Assembly: GCA_965218865.1 (NCBI GenBank)
Contig: CBDCME010000015.1
Coordinates: 1-21,970, forward strand
DNA length: 21,970 nt
Direction of reading: 5' to 3'
Origin: CBDCME01 sp965218865
GTDB lineage: Bacteria > Pseudomonadota > Alphaproteobacteria > JAAXGF01
The position numbers and the translations under genes are program-made. Positions within the stretch are counted from its first letter, which is position 1; each line of letters opens with the position of its first letter. The notes under the pieces are model-generated. The model saw nothing but the letters and a program-made list of their open reading frames with translations. It was not told where the DNA came from and ran no database searches. Of this stretch, positions 7,251 to 14,556 are shown in pieces.

Positions 7251-8798
7251 GTGACGTCCTGGCCATTTGTCGAAGCCCGGAAACTTCTCGACCATATCGG
7301 GGGCCGAGCCCCGGAGTACGTCCTGTTCGAGACCGGTTACGGGCCGTCCGGCCTGCCCCACATCGGCACTTTCGCCGAGGTCGCCCGCACCACCATGGTC
7401 CGCAACGCCTTCGCGACCTTGTCCGAGATCCCGACCAAGCTGTTCGCCTTCTCCGACGACATGGACGCCTTGCGCGCGGTGCCGGACAACATCCCCAACC
7501 CCGAGCAATTGCACGCCCACCTGGGAAAACCGCTGACAGAGGTGCCCGACCCCTTCGGCGAGTACGAAAGCTTCGGTCACCACAACAACGCCCGCCTCCG
7601 CCGTTTCCTCGACCGCTTCGGCTTCGACTACGAATTCAAGAGCGCCACGGAATTGTACCGGGCCGGCGTTTTCGACCGCGTCTTGGGCACCGTCCTTAAG
7701 AACTACGACGCGATCATGAAACTCATGCTGCCCACCATGGGTTCCAAGCGGCGGGCAACCTTCAGCCCCGTTCTCCCGGTCAGCCCGTCCAGCGGACGCA
7801 TCTTGCAGGTACCGCTGGGCAAAATCGACGCCGAGGGCGGCCGCGTGAGCTTTCGCGACGAGGACGGCTCCCAGATCGAGGTTCCGGTCACCGGCGGTCA
7901 TTGCAAACTGGGCTGGAAGACCGATTGGGCGATGCGCTGGACCGCGCTCGGCGTCGATTACGAGATGTCCGGAAAGGACCTCATCGACTCGCTGAAATTG
8001 TCCAGCCGGATTTGCCGAATCCTGGGCGGCGCACCGCCGGTCGGCTTTCACTACGAACTCTTCCTCGACGAAAACGGCGACAAGATCTCGAAATCGAAGG
8101 GCAACGGCCTGACAATCGAGGAATGGCTCCGCTACGGCTCCCCGGAAAGCCTGTCGCAATTCATGTTCCAGGGGCCGCGTAAAGCCAAACGCCTCTTCTT
8201 CGACGTCATCCCCCGTTGTGTCGACGACTACGCGGCGGGGTTGGAAAAATTTTCCGAGCAAACTGTTGAGGCGCGCCGCGACAACGCCGTCTGGCATATT
8301 CACGGCGGCAAGCCGCCGGCCCCGAGCCAACCCCTGAGCTACGCCATCCTGCTCAATTTGGCGAGCGCCTGCAACGCCGAGGACAAGGACGTTTTGTGGG
8401 GTTTCATCGGCCGCTATGTCGCCCAAGCGACACCGGCCACGGCGCCGATGCTCGACCGCCTCGCCGAACGCGCCGTCGCCTACTACCAGGATTTCGTCAA
8501 GCCAGGGAAACGCTACCGCGCCCCCGATGAAAACGAGCGGGCGGCCTTGACCGACCTCGCCGCGGTTCTGCGGAAGCTGCCGGCGGGCAGCGCGGCCGAG
8601 GCCATCCAAACGGAAGTCTACGAGGTCGGAAAACGCCACGATTTCGCGAATCTGCGGGCTTGGTTCCAGGCCCTCTACGAAATCCTTCTGGGCCAAAGCC
8701 AGGGTCCGCGCATGGGATCCTTCATCGCCCTCTACGGCCGCGACGAAACCGTGACCCTCATCGAGCGCGCCCTCGCCGGCTTGCCGATCCAGGGGTGA
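7251..8798 (+). CDS. lysK: Lysyl-tRNA synthetase, class I
   Basis: It charges tRNA-Lys with lysine. This is the class I (archaeal-type) enzyme found in most alphaproteobacteria, unrelated to class II LysS. The 515-residue protein has the HIGH-equivalent LPHIGTFAEV (residues 35-44), the KMSKS-equivalent KISKSKGNG (278-286) and the helical C-terminal anticodon-binding cage. The start is GTG 7251 (MTSWPFVEARKL), with GGCGGAG upstream. A TTG at 7188 would extend the frame through the leader hairpin and lacks similarity. It is the last gene of the plus-strand block. Its stop codon overlaps a fragment of the palindromic repeat, and gpx converges 26 nt away. Confidence 0.96.
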   Translation: MTSWPFVEARKLLDHIGGRAPEYVLFETGYGPSGLPHIGTFAEVARTTMVRNAFATLSEIPTKLFAFSDDMDALRAVPDNIPNPEQLHAHLGKPLTEVPDPFGEYESFGHHNNARLRRFLDRFGFDYEFKSATELYRAGVFDRVLGTVLKNYDAIMKLMLPTMGSKRRATFSPVLPVSPSSGRILQVPLGKIDAEGGRVSFRDEDGSQIEVPVTGGHCKLGWKTDWAMRWTALGVDYEMSGKDLIDSLKLSSRICRILGGAPPVGFHYELFLDENGDKISKSKGNGLTIEEWLRYGSPESLSQFMFQGPRKAKRLFFDVIPRCVDDYAAGLEKFSEQTVEARRDNAVWHIHGGKPPAPSQPLSYAILLNLASACNAEDKDVLWGFIGRYVAQATPATAPMLDRLAERAVAYYQDFVKPGKRYRAPDENERAALTDLAAVLRKLPAGSAAEAIQTEVYEVGKRHDFANLRAWFQALYEILLGQSQGPRMGSFIALYGRDETVTLIERALAGLPIQG

Positions 8799-8827
8799 GG
8801 GCCGGCGCCGCGAGTTTCAGGCTGTCA
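8793..8827. repeat. Right-end fragment of the palindromic repeat
   Basis: GAGGGCCGGCGCCGCGAGTT here differs from the right end of copy 1 (2397-2417) at a single base; the following bases are diverged. It fills the 26-nt gap between the convergent lysK and gpx genes and overlaps both stop codons. Left end and internal hairpin are absent. Confidence 0.7.
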
Positions 8828-9394
8828 GTGCGTTAGGACAGCCTCGACGGCGCTCGTCAGCTCCTCGGACAGCGGGGTGACCCGCGACGGCCAGGACGCG
8901 GCCAGCGAGCCGTCCGGGGCAATCAGATACTTGTGGAAGTTCCATTGCGGAGTCACGGCGGCGCCCTTTTCCTCGACGAACCATTTGAATAGGGGGTGGG
9001 CGACGTCGCCGGTGACGCGCTGCTTGGCGGTGAGCGGAAAATCGATGTTGAAGTTCACTTCGCAGAACTTCTTGATCTCCTTTTCGGTTCCCGGCTCCTG
9101 GCCCCCGAAATCGTTCGACGGCACCCCGACGAGAACGAATCCCCGGTCGCGATACCGTTCCCACAAAGTCTGCAAGCCCTCGTATTGGGGCGTGAATCCA
9201 CACATCGAGGCCGTATTAACCACGAGCACCGGCCGACCGCTGAACTGGGACATGGGCAGCGGCTCCCCCGAGATCGAAACGAACTCGAAATCAAACCCCG
9301 TGCTTCTTTGCGCGATCGGCGCCGCCGCCAGCGCCAACGCCCCTAGGATCAAAAACCCCGAAACCAGGGTCAGCGTCCGAACCCGCTTGCTCAT
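8825..9394 (-). CDS. Exported glutathione peroxidase family protein (Cys type)
   Basis: The family reduces hydrogen and lipid peroxides using thioredoxin or glutathione. The 189-residue protein starts with a signal peptide or signal anchor (basic start SKRVRT, hydrophobic 9-25, AAAP), so it should act in the periplasm or at the membrane. Catalytic parts are present: NTASMCGFTPQYEGL with peroxidatic Cys65 in place of selenocysteine, Gln99 in VPSNDFGGQEPG, and Trp151/Asn152 in WNFHKYLI. A further Cys in KKFCEVNFN is the usual resolving position. ATG 9394 is preferred over GTG 9397; GGGAGAAGG lies just upstream. It converges on lysK. Electrons must come from an exported thiol system not seen here. 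Confidence 0.93.
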   Translation of the reverse strand: MSKRVRTLTLVSGFLILGALALAAAPIAQRSTGFDFEFVSISGEPLPMSQFSGRPVLVVNTASMCGFTPQYEGLQTLWERYRDRGFVLVGVPSNDFGGQEPGTEKEIKKFCEVNFNIDFPLTAKQRVTGDVAHPLFKWFVEEKGAAVTPQWNFHKYLIAPDGSLAASWPSRVTPLSEELTSAVEAVLTH

Positions 9395-9645
9395 CACCCT
9401 TCTCCCGAACTTGAAGACCCCGACTTTACCATGCTCGCAGGCCCGAGGGAATCCTCCCCGGGAGGTCTTGAATTGACAACTGAATTGCCAAGGACACGAG
9501 AGGAATTCAAGGGACGGCTTTCAGGCGGATATCATGTCGCGGTGGCGAATTTGAATCCGGGTCTCGCCAGAGGAATGCTCGCCCCAAAAGGTCCCCTACA
9601 ATCACCCTAAACCACAACGCCAACCCTTATGGAGAGGAGGACGAC

Positions 9646-9841
9646 GTGCCGCGTTCACCACAGTACGATCCCTGACCAACATCAAGAAAGGCGCCTCGGC
9701 GGCCTCATTCACGCTCACCCAGCGCTCGGACGGGACCTATGCCTTCACCAAGCCCAACGGTGAGAAGCGCATCGTGATTGGATTGGAGGCTCGGGAAGCC
9801 TTCGCGAGGAGTTGTTCAACGCCGTTGACGTGCTGACGTAA
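9646..9841 (+). pseudogene. Broken small protein gene
   Basis: A strong ribosome site (GGAGAGGAGG) precedes GTG 9646, but that frame stops after nine codons. A different frame then reads LTNIKKGASAASFTLTQRSD from 9672 and continues GTYAFTKPNGEKRIVIGLEA. One lost base near 9812 would let it continue as EELFNAVDVLT to the TAA at 9839. Two frame breaks in about 200 bp suggest a decayed gene of about 65 codons. I do not recognise the family. It marks the left edge of the accessory region. Confidence 0.4.
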
Positions 9842-10260
9842 GCCCAAACGGCGCCGAGCTGGCGGCAGCAAGCGCGTCCTCCCCCCGGCCGCACAACTCT
9901 GCCCAAAGTCAACGAGGCGCGGCGGTTGGGGAACATTCTACTTTTCACCCACGAGAACCGGAGAAATCCTATTCACAAACTACGGCATTGATCAGAGGTG
10001 ATTTCTGTGAAAGCTGGGGATAACTTTTCTAAATTTTTTTTTGATTCGTGCCAAGCCAAGGCAGCAAGCGTTACAGTAGCTGTGGCACTTACCATAGAAC
10101 TGCCAACACGAATTACTTCGATGACCAATTGGGTATCGGAAGGCATACCTATTATATGGTTAATCGTTTGAGATATTTCAATAGAGGCGATCGTGCAGCC
10201 CCTCGCCCAAAGGCGGCACGCCGGTCGGGGGACTCGTGATTGGGATGCCCATTCGGTTCA
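9842..10260. other. Intergenic, AT-rich from about 9960
   Basis: Composition changes from GC-rich to AT-rich near 9960, with a run of nine T near 10035. A frame of 63 codons from GTG 10048 has no ribosome site and no recognisable pattern. I see no RNA gene. The change in composition suggests the edge of transferred DNA. Confidence 0.5.
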
Positions 10261-10443
10261 TCAATCGCGGCGGCGCTCGCGTTCCTCCATAAGGCAGTCG
10301 TGTTGTTCTTGCGCTCTCTGTTCCGCAGCTTGAGCGCGTTTATCAGCTCGCCATAATAGAATCGAGGTAATAATCAAACCAAATATAGAAACTATAAACG
10401 CAAGTATTGAATTAATGACAAGAAGCCACGGTAGTCCTGGCAT
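10261..10443 (-). CDS. Small single-span membrane protein, 60 aa
   Basis: A hydrophobic segment at about 6-30 (LLVINSILAFIVSIFGLIIT) is followed by a charged helix rich in Arg, Glu and Gln to the end. This is the layout of a small membrane-anchored coiled-coil protein. ATG 10443 has GGTGG just upstream. It lies after a 44-codon frame on the same strand (54 nt gap), in AT-rich DNA. Small membrane proteins of this form include phage and mobile-element accessory proteins, but no function can be assigned. Confidence 0.5.
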   Translation of the reverse strand: MPGLPWLLVINSILAFIVSIFGLIITSILLWRADKRAQAAEQRAQEQHDCLMEERERRRD

Positions 10444-10497
10444 ACCACCGAGCTGGATGCCGAGTGTTGCCCCAGCAAAGGGATAAAGTAGTCGCGG

Positions 10498-10632
10498 TTA
10501 TTTTATTGATCGTAAAAAGCGGTTTCGCCAATCACGAATAAAGGCAATGTCAATAGCTTTACGACCAGTCTTAGCGGATTCTTGAAGGGTCTTAGAGGTG
10601 TCTCGAACGATCTCAATGATCTCGTTGTACAT
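10498..10632 (-). CDS. Possible small protein, 44 aa
   Basis: The frame reads MYNEIIEIVRDTSKTLQESA and ends RNRFLRSIK. It is amphipathic and basic at the C-terminus, without a membrane segment. There is only a modest ribosome site (AGCAGG about 12 nt before the ATG). It precedes the 60-aa membrane protein on the same strand, so the two may form a unit. Its short length keeps confidence low. Confidence 0.35.
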   Translation of the reverse strand: MYNEIIEIVRDTSKTLQESAKTGRKAIDIAFIRDWRNRFLRSIK

Positions 10633-10908
10633 CTTCAACTCAACCTGCTAACTTAATGCCACGCTGTTGGTGGTCGTAATAGACATATAATGCAACTATC
10701 CGATTGTTTCACCCCAAAAAATCTGAGAGACACTTCGCCTACCCCAACTCTGATCTTTCCTCCCTCTAGGGCCGGCTCGGGCGTCAAAGGCGAAACTGAA
10801 GGGGTGAGCTGGTCCCACATGGTTGGACAGTCTGGTGGCGTAAAGAGCCATTAATATCTTGGCAACCTAATGAAATGTATTTATGTTGAGTCACAAGGAG
10901 GAAATACC
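10633..10908. other. Divergent intergenic region with a possible IS-end remnant
   Basis: It separates the two small minus-strand frames from the plus-strand gene at 10909, so promoters for both should lie here. The bases GGTGAGCTGGTCCCACATGG and following GTTGGACA at about 10803-10830 resemble the terminus of an IS3-type element, but no second end or transposase is seen. Confidence 0.3.
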
Positions 10909-11112
10909 ATGGCGGAGAATTCACAGAAGGCAACCACACCGATCGAGGAATTGATTTCATTCTTCGGCGATGTGTTTGGCCATCCCGGAACAGACGACGA
11001 AATTCTTACGATCCCGGGGATCGATGCTTATGTACCAAGTTACATGACTGGCGGATCAGACCAGTGGCAGAATCATGGGCAATTGGAACCAGATTTTAAA
11101 CGAAATAAATAA
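10909..11112 (+). CDS. Hypothetical acidic protein, 67 aa, overlapping the protease gene
   Basis: The protein has no signal or membrane segment; it contains ELISFFGDVFGHPGTDDE and IDAYVPSYMTGG and ends with a basic tail. I do not recognise it. The start is ATG 10909, with a strong AGGAGG 7 nt upstream; an earlier ATG at 10870 lacks a site. Its last 38 bases overlap the start of the SDH_sah protease gene in another frame. The protease gene has no strong ribosome site of its own, so its translation was probably coupled to this gene. That argues for a two-gene unit, with this product as a possible partner, adaptor or inhibitor; the last point is speculation. Confidence 0.65.
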   Translation: MAENSQKATTPIEELISFFGDVFGHPGTDDEILTIPGIDAYVPSYMTGGSDQWQNHGQLEPDFKRNK

Positions 11113-11637
11113 GTCACACGACCAAATTCGTCGGGAATATCTAAGAAAATTATACGGTAAAACCGGACGCAACACTGTATGCTATTATTCAGGGTGGCTC
11201 CAGAAAACTGGAGACCAATTTTTTAATGTCACCACTATAACTGACGATGATAAAGAGGGATTCATGTCTTGCTTTTACGAGCTGGACACATCCCTTGGCC
11301 TCGACTTATTGGTTCACAGCCCAGGTGGCCGGGTGTCAGCGACAGAATCGCTCATTCACTATATACGAGAGATTTTTGACGACGATATTCGGGTATTTAT
11401 CCCACAGCTCGCTATGTCAGGAGGCACGCTGCTTGCGCTGATGGGAAAAGAAATCTGGATGGGGAAACATAGCAATCTCGGCCCTATTGATCCGCAGTTC
11501 GGCAATGTACCAGCCGTGACGCTAATTGAAGAATTTAAGCGTGCGTACAAAGAAATTACGGACGATCCCAACAAAATAAGGGCGTGGGCGCCCATACTTG
11601 GTCGAATCACTCCCACCCTCTTAACCCAGGCTCAACA

Positions 11638-11645
11638 GGCCATCG
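11638..11645. repeat. Target-site duplication of the IS256-family element, left copy
   Basis: GGCCATCG, identical to the copy at 13108-13115. An 8-bp duplication is normal for IS256-family elements. Confidence 0.9.
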
Positions 11646-13107
11646 GGCAATGTCCCGGCTGATGTTGAAAAAGTGAGGTAGGCGTCATTCGCCTGGAACC
11701 GTTAGGCTCTGGGTGTTGAATCCATCAAGGAGAACGACGCCATGACCAAGACTACACGGAACAGCCGCCTTTCGAAACTGTTGGAGATCCCGCTTCCGCT
11801 GTTGCCGCCGGCCTTGCCGGAGGCTTTTGATGATCTGCGCATGAGCGTGGATCGCTTTTGCCTGTTGGCCGGGGTGGAGACCCTGGGCGAGATGCTGGAC
11901 GAGGATAGCGAGGTGCTCTGCGGAGCGCGCCACGCCCGCACGGCCGAGCGGCAGGGCCATCGCTGGGGGACAACCCAGAGCGAGATTGCCTATCACGGGG
12001 GCAAGGTGAAGCTGACGCGCCCGCGGGTGCGCGATCTTGCGGGCAAGGAGATGAGCTTGCCGAGCTGGGAGTTGCTCTCGGACCCGGCGCTTTTGCAGTC
12101 CTGGGCGATGAACATCATGCTGCTTACGGTTTCGACCCGCAAGTACGCGCGCGCCGTGCGCCTGCCCGGCGAGGCCAGCGGCGACTTGCCGGCACGCGCG
12201 GGCGATGCGACCTCGAAGTCCGCGGTCTCGCGGCGCTTCGTGGCCATGACGCGCAAGAAGCTGAAGGCCTTCCTGGCCAGCGACCTTTCGGATCTCGATC
12301 TCCTGGTCATCCAGATCGACGGGCTGCACGTCGGCGATCACGTGTTGCTGGCAGCTATTGGCATCGACGGCGCGGGCGAGAAGCATGTTCTAGGCCTGGC
12401 CGAAGGTGCCACGGAGAATGCCGCCACGGTGCAGGCGCTGCTCGACAACCTGACCGCCCGCGGCCTCGACCCGGAAGTGCCCCGGCTCTTCATCGTCGAC
12501 GGCGCCAAGGCGCTCTCCAAGGCGATCAAGCGGACCTTCGGGCCGGTGGCCGCCCTCCAGCGCTGCCAGGTCCACAAGGGCCGCAACATCATCGAGCGCC
12601 TCGACGAAAGCCTTCATGCCGGCGTCAAGAAGGCGCTCAGGCAAGCCTGGGACCAAGACGATGCCGAGAAAGCCGAACGCCTCATGAAGAACCTGGCGCG
12701 CCGCCTGGAGACCGAGGCCCCCGGCGTTTCGGCTTCCATCCTGGAGGGCCTGGATGAGATCCTCACCGTGATCCGCTTGGGCCTGCCGCCCAAGCTCAGG
12801 CGCTCCTTGGCCTGCACCAACGCCATCGAGAATGCCTTGGGAACGGTCAGGATGGTGCAGCACAATGTCAAGCGCTGGCGCAACGCCGAGATGGCCTTGC
12901 GATGGACCGCCGCCGGCCTCCTGGAAGCCCAAAAGACCTCCGTCGCCTCAAGGCCTACCGGCAACTCCCCATCCTCAGAGCTGCCCTCGAGGATCACGTG
13001 AAAAAGGCAAAAGCGAAAAGCGCCATTGAAACCATCAAAGAGGCCGCCTAGCCTCGAAGCCCAACCATGCCTGCCTCGCCTTTTTCAACAGAGCATGGGA
13101 CATCGCC
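11646..13107 (+). mobile_element. IS256-family insertion sequence, 1462 bp
   Basis: The ends are imperfect inverted repeats of about 38 bp: left GGCAATGTCCCGGCTGATGT, right (reverse strand) GGCGATGTCCCATGCTCTGT, both then continuing TGAAAAAG and a GAGG.AGGC stretch. The 8-bp duplication GGCCATCG flanks it exactly. It encodes one DDE transposase, now frameshifted near its C-terminus. It inserted into the SDH_sah protease gene after codon 190. GC content is much higher than in the interrupted gene. Confidence 0.93.
11742..13051 (+). pseudogene. IS256-family transposase, frameshifted near the C-terminus
   Basis: The DDE transposase has all three catalytic acids in context: QIDGLHVG, IVDGAKALSK and the C-terminal CTNAIENALGTVR, with CQVHKGRNI between. 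ATG 11742 follows AAGGAG. In the present sequence the frame stops at 13001. From about 12945 the family-like tail RLKAYRQLPILRAALEDHVK lies in another frame and ends at the TAG at 13049. One lost T in AAGACC(T)TCCG would restore a protein of about 436 residues. All active-site residues lie before the break, so some activity cannot be excluded. Confidence 0.9.
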
Positions 13108-13115
13108 GGCCATCG
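13108..13115. repeat. Target-site duplication of the IS256-family element, right copy
   Basis: GGCCATCG, identical to 11638-11645. Collapsing the two copies restores the protease frame as QAQQAIDLSH. Confidence 0.9.
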
Positions 13116-13192
13116 ACCTCTCACATACAGTTGCAGTGAATACGCTAACAAAAGGAATGTTCAAAGGGTTAAAATCCGCAGACAAAAAGGCA

Positions 13193-13200
13193 TTAAAAAT
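13193..13200. repeat. Target-site duplication of the IS1595-family element, left copy
   Basis: TTAAAAAT, identical to 14221-14228; 8 bp is the usual duplication for IS1595-family elements. Confidence 0.88.
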
Positions 13201-14220
13201 CCTGATTACGCATTTTTCTCCGCGGATTTGGTATGGTACAAAAAGTGAACATCCGGTGGTTTTTCAGGAGGTTTGCGATGTCGAGGAATGCGGTTCAGTT
13301 GGGGTTGAGTTTGGGGCGGTTTCGTGAACTTAGCGAGGAGAAATGTCGGGCGGTGGTATTCGGCTGGCGCTGGCCGAAGGGTTTTGTTTGTCCCCGCTGT
13401 GCCGGTGATCGCTACAGCGAGCACAAGAGTCGGCGGCTGTATCAGTGCAGCGGCTGCCATTACCAGGTGTCGTTGACGGCGGGGACGATCTTTCATGCGA
13501 CCCACCTGGCGCTGATCGTATGGTTCGAGGCCCTCTACCTGATCAGCCAGTCGAAGAAAGGGATTTCCAGCCTCGAATTGGGGCGCCGGCTCGGGGTCAG
13601 CTACAATACGGCGTGGAAGATGCATCACAAACTGATGCAGGTGATGCTTGAACGCGAGGAAAACAAGCCGCTGGGCGGCGAGGGCAAGCGGATCGAGATC
13701 GACGACGCCTATCTGGGGGGCGCCCGGCGCGGCGGTAAGCGGGGCCGTGGCGCACCCGGCAAAACGCCTTTCGTGGCCGCCGTGGAAACCACCGCCGAGG
13801 GTCGGCCGCACCGGCTCAAGCTCACCCGGGTGAAGGGCTTCCGCAAGGCAGAGATCGAGAAAATGTCGCGCCGCGTCTTGACCCCGGGAAGCACCGTCGT
13901 CAGCGACGGCCTGAGCTGCTTCACCGCCGTCACCGCGGCTGGCTGCAGCCATTATCCCGCCGTTACCGGCAGCGGACCCCAGGCCGCCAAATGGGCCGCC
14001 TTCAAATGGGTCAATACGACCCTCGGTAACGTCAAGAACAGCCTCCGCGGGACCCCATCCGTCCCAAGCACGCACCGCGATACCTGGCCCAGTTCGAATA
14101 CCGCTTCAATCGCCGCTACCGCCTGGACGAGATGATCCCCCGCCTCGCCTGGGCCGCCCTACGTACCCCGCCCATGCCCTACAACCTCCTCAAACTCGCG
14201 GAGCAAAGTGCGTAATCAGG
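13201..14220 (+). mobile_element. IS1595-family (ISXO2-like) insertion sequence, 1020 bp
   Basis: Inverted ends: left CCTGATTACGCATTTTTCTC, right (reverse strand) CCTGATTACGCACTTTGCTC, then CGCG. Flanked by the exact duplication TTAAAAAT. It encodes a zinc-ribbon ISXO2-like transposase with a broken frame near the C-terminus. It sits in the same protease gene as the IS256-family element, about 85 gene bases further on. Confidence 0.93.
13278..14215 (+). pseudogene. IS1595/ISXO2-like transposase, frameshifted near the C-terminus
   Basis: The N-terminus has the zinc ribbon CPRCAGDRYSEHKSRRLYQC followed by SGC, then the DDE/N-type core: EIDDAYLGG, VVSDGLSCF and WVNTTLGNVKNSLRG (Asn and Lys of a DDNK-type site). 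ATG 13278 follows AGGAGG; the longer frame to 13233 runs into the IS end. After SLRGT the family-like tail (RPKHAPRYLAQFEYRFNRRY onward to the TAA at 14213) is in a different frame. The usual sequence there is GTYHA, and a 7-bp loss would explain the break; about 314 residues would be restored. The present frame stops at 14135. Confidence 0.9.
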
Positions 14221-14228
14221 TTAAAAAT
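14221..14228. repeat. Target-site duplication of the IS1595-family element, right copy
   Basis: TTAAAAAT, identical to 13193-13200. Collapsing the two restores KALKIAEALANMD in the protease. Confidence 0.88.
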
Positions 14229-14556
14229 TGCAGAAGCACTTGCAAACATGGATACCCACAAGGAACACGGGCGCCATATACATGCGGAAGATTGCAGGAA
14301 GATGGGATTAAAAATAAAAGACCTTGAATCTGATTATGAGCTTCAAGAAGACGTCTTATCCGTACATCATGCATTCATGATAACTCTTGCAAATACGCCT
14401 GCAGCAAAAATCATCGAAAATCATAACGGCCAGGCGTATGTGAAGAATGTCAGTTCTCAGCAGTCGTTAATTAAATTCCCCGGCTAGTCGGAATTCTTCA
14501 TTTAAATTGAGGCTGTGGTGGGCGCCTCTCGCGCGGTCGGTCGATTGTCGAATGTA

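Larger units (their letters stand above)
11075..14487 (+). pseudogene. SDH_sah/ClpP-fold serine protease gene, split by two insertion sequences
   Basis: The gene survives in three pieces: 11075-11645, 13116-13200 and 14229-14487. An IS256-family element with an 8-bp duplication lies in the first gap and an IS1595-family element with an 8-bp duplication in the second. Joining the pieces gives one uninterrupted frame of 304 residues. The N-terminal part shows the ClpP/SppA-type fold: VHSPGGRVSATESL near 80-93, the serine motif IPQLAMSGGTLLAL (Ser115) and LGPIDPQFG near 135-143. The C-terminal piece carries HGRHIHAEDCRKMGLK and VHHAFMITLANTPAAKIIEN, typical of the SDH_sah family. These are cytosolic serine peptidases or putative serine dehydrogenase-proteinases of poorly known role. 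As it stands the product is cut after about 195 residues, including a few IS-encoded ones, so it is probably inactive. Confidence 0.9.

Noticed and set aside
6408..8696. A 762-codon open frame on the minus strand opposite the YmdB-like gene and lysK
   Set aside because: Both plus-strand genes carry full family motifs; the antisense frame has no recognisable domain and arises from GC-rich codon bias.
10048..10239. A 63-codon frame starting at GTG 10048
   Set aside because: It has no ribosome site, unremarkable composition, and changes character halfway from AT-rich to GC-rich; support is insufficient.
10803..10830. Possible IS3-type terminus (TGAGCTGG...GTTGGACA)
   Set aside because: Only a vague resemblance; no matching second end, duplication or transposase was found.
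13067..13327. An 86-codon frame spanning the IS256 right end, the protease fragment and the IS1595 left end
   Set aside because: It is a chimera created by the insertions; only the 85-base middle part is ancestral coding sequence.
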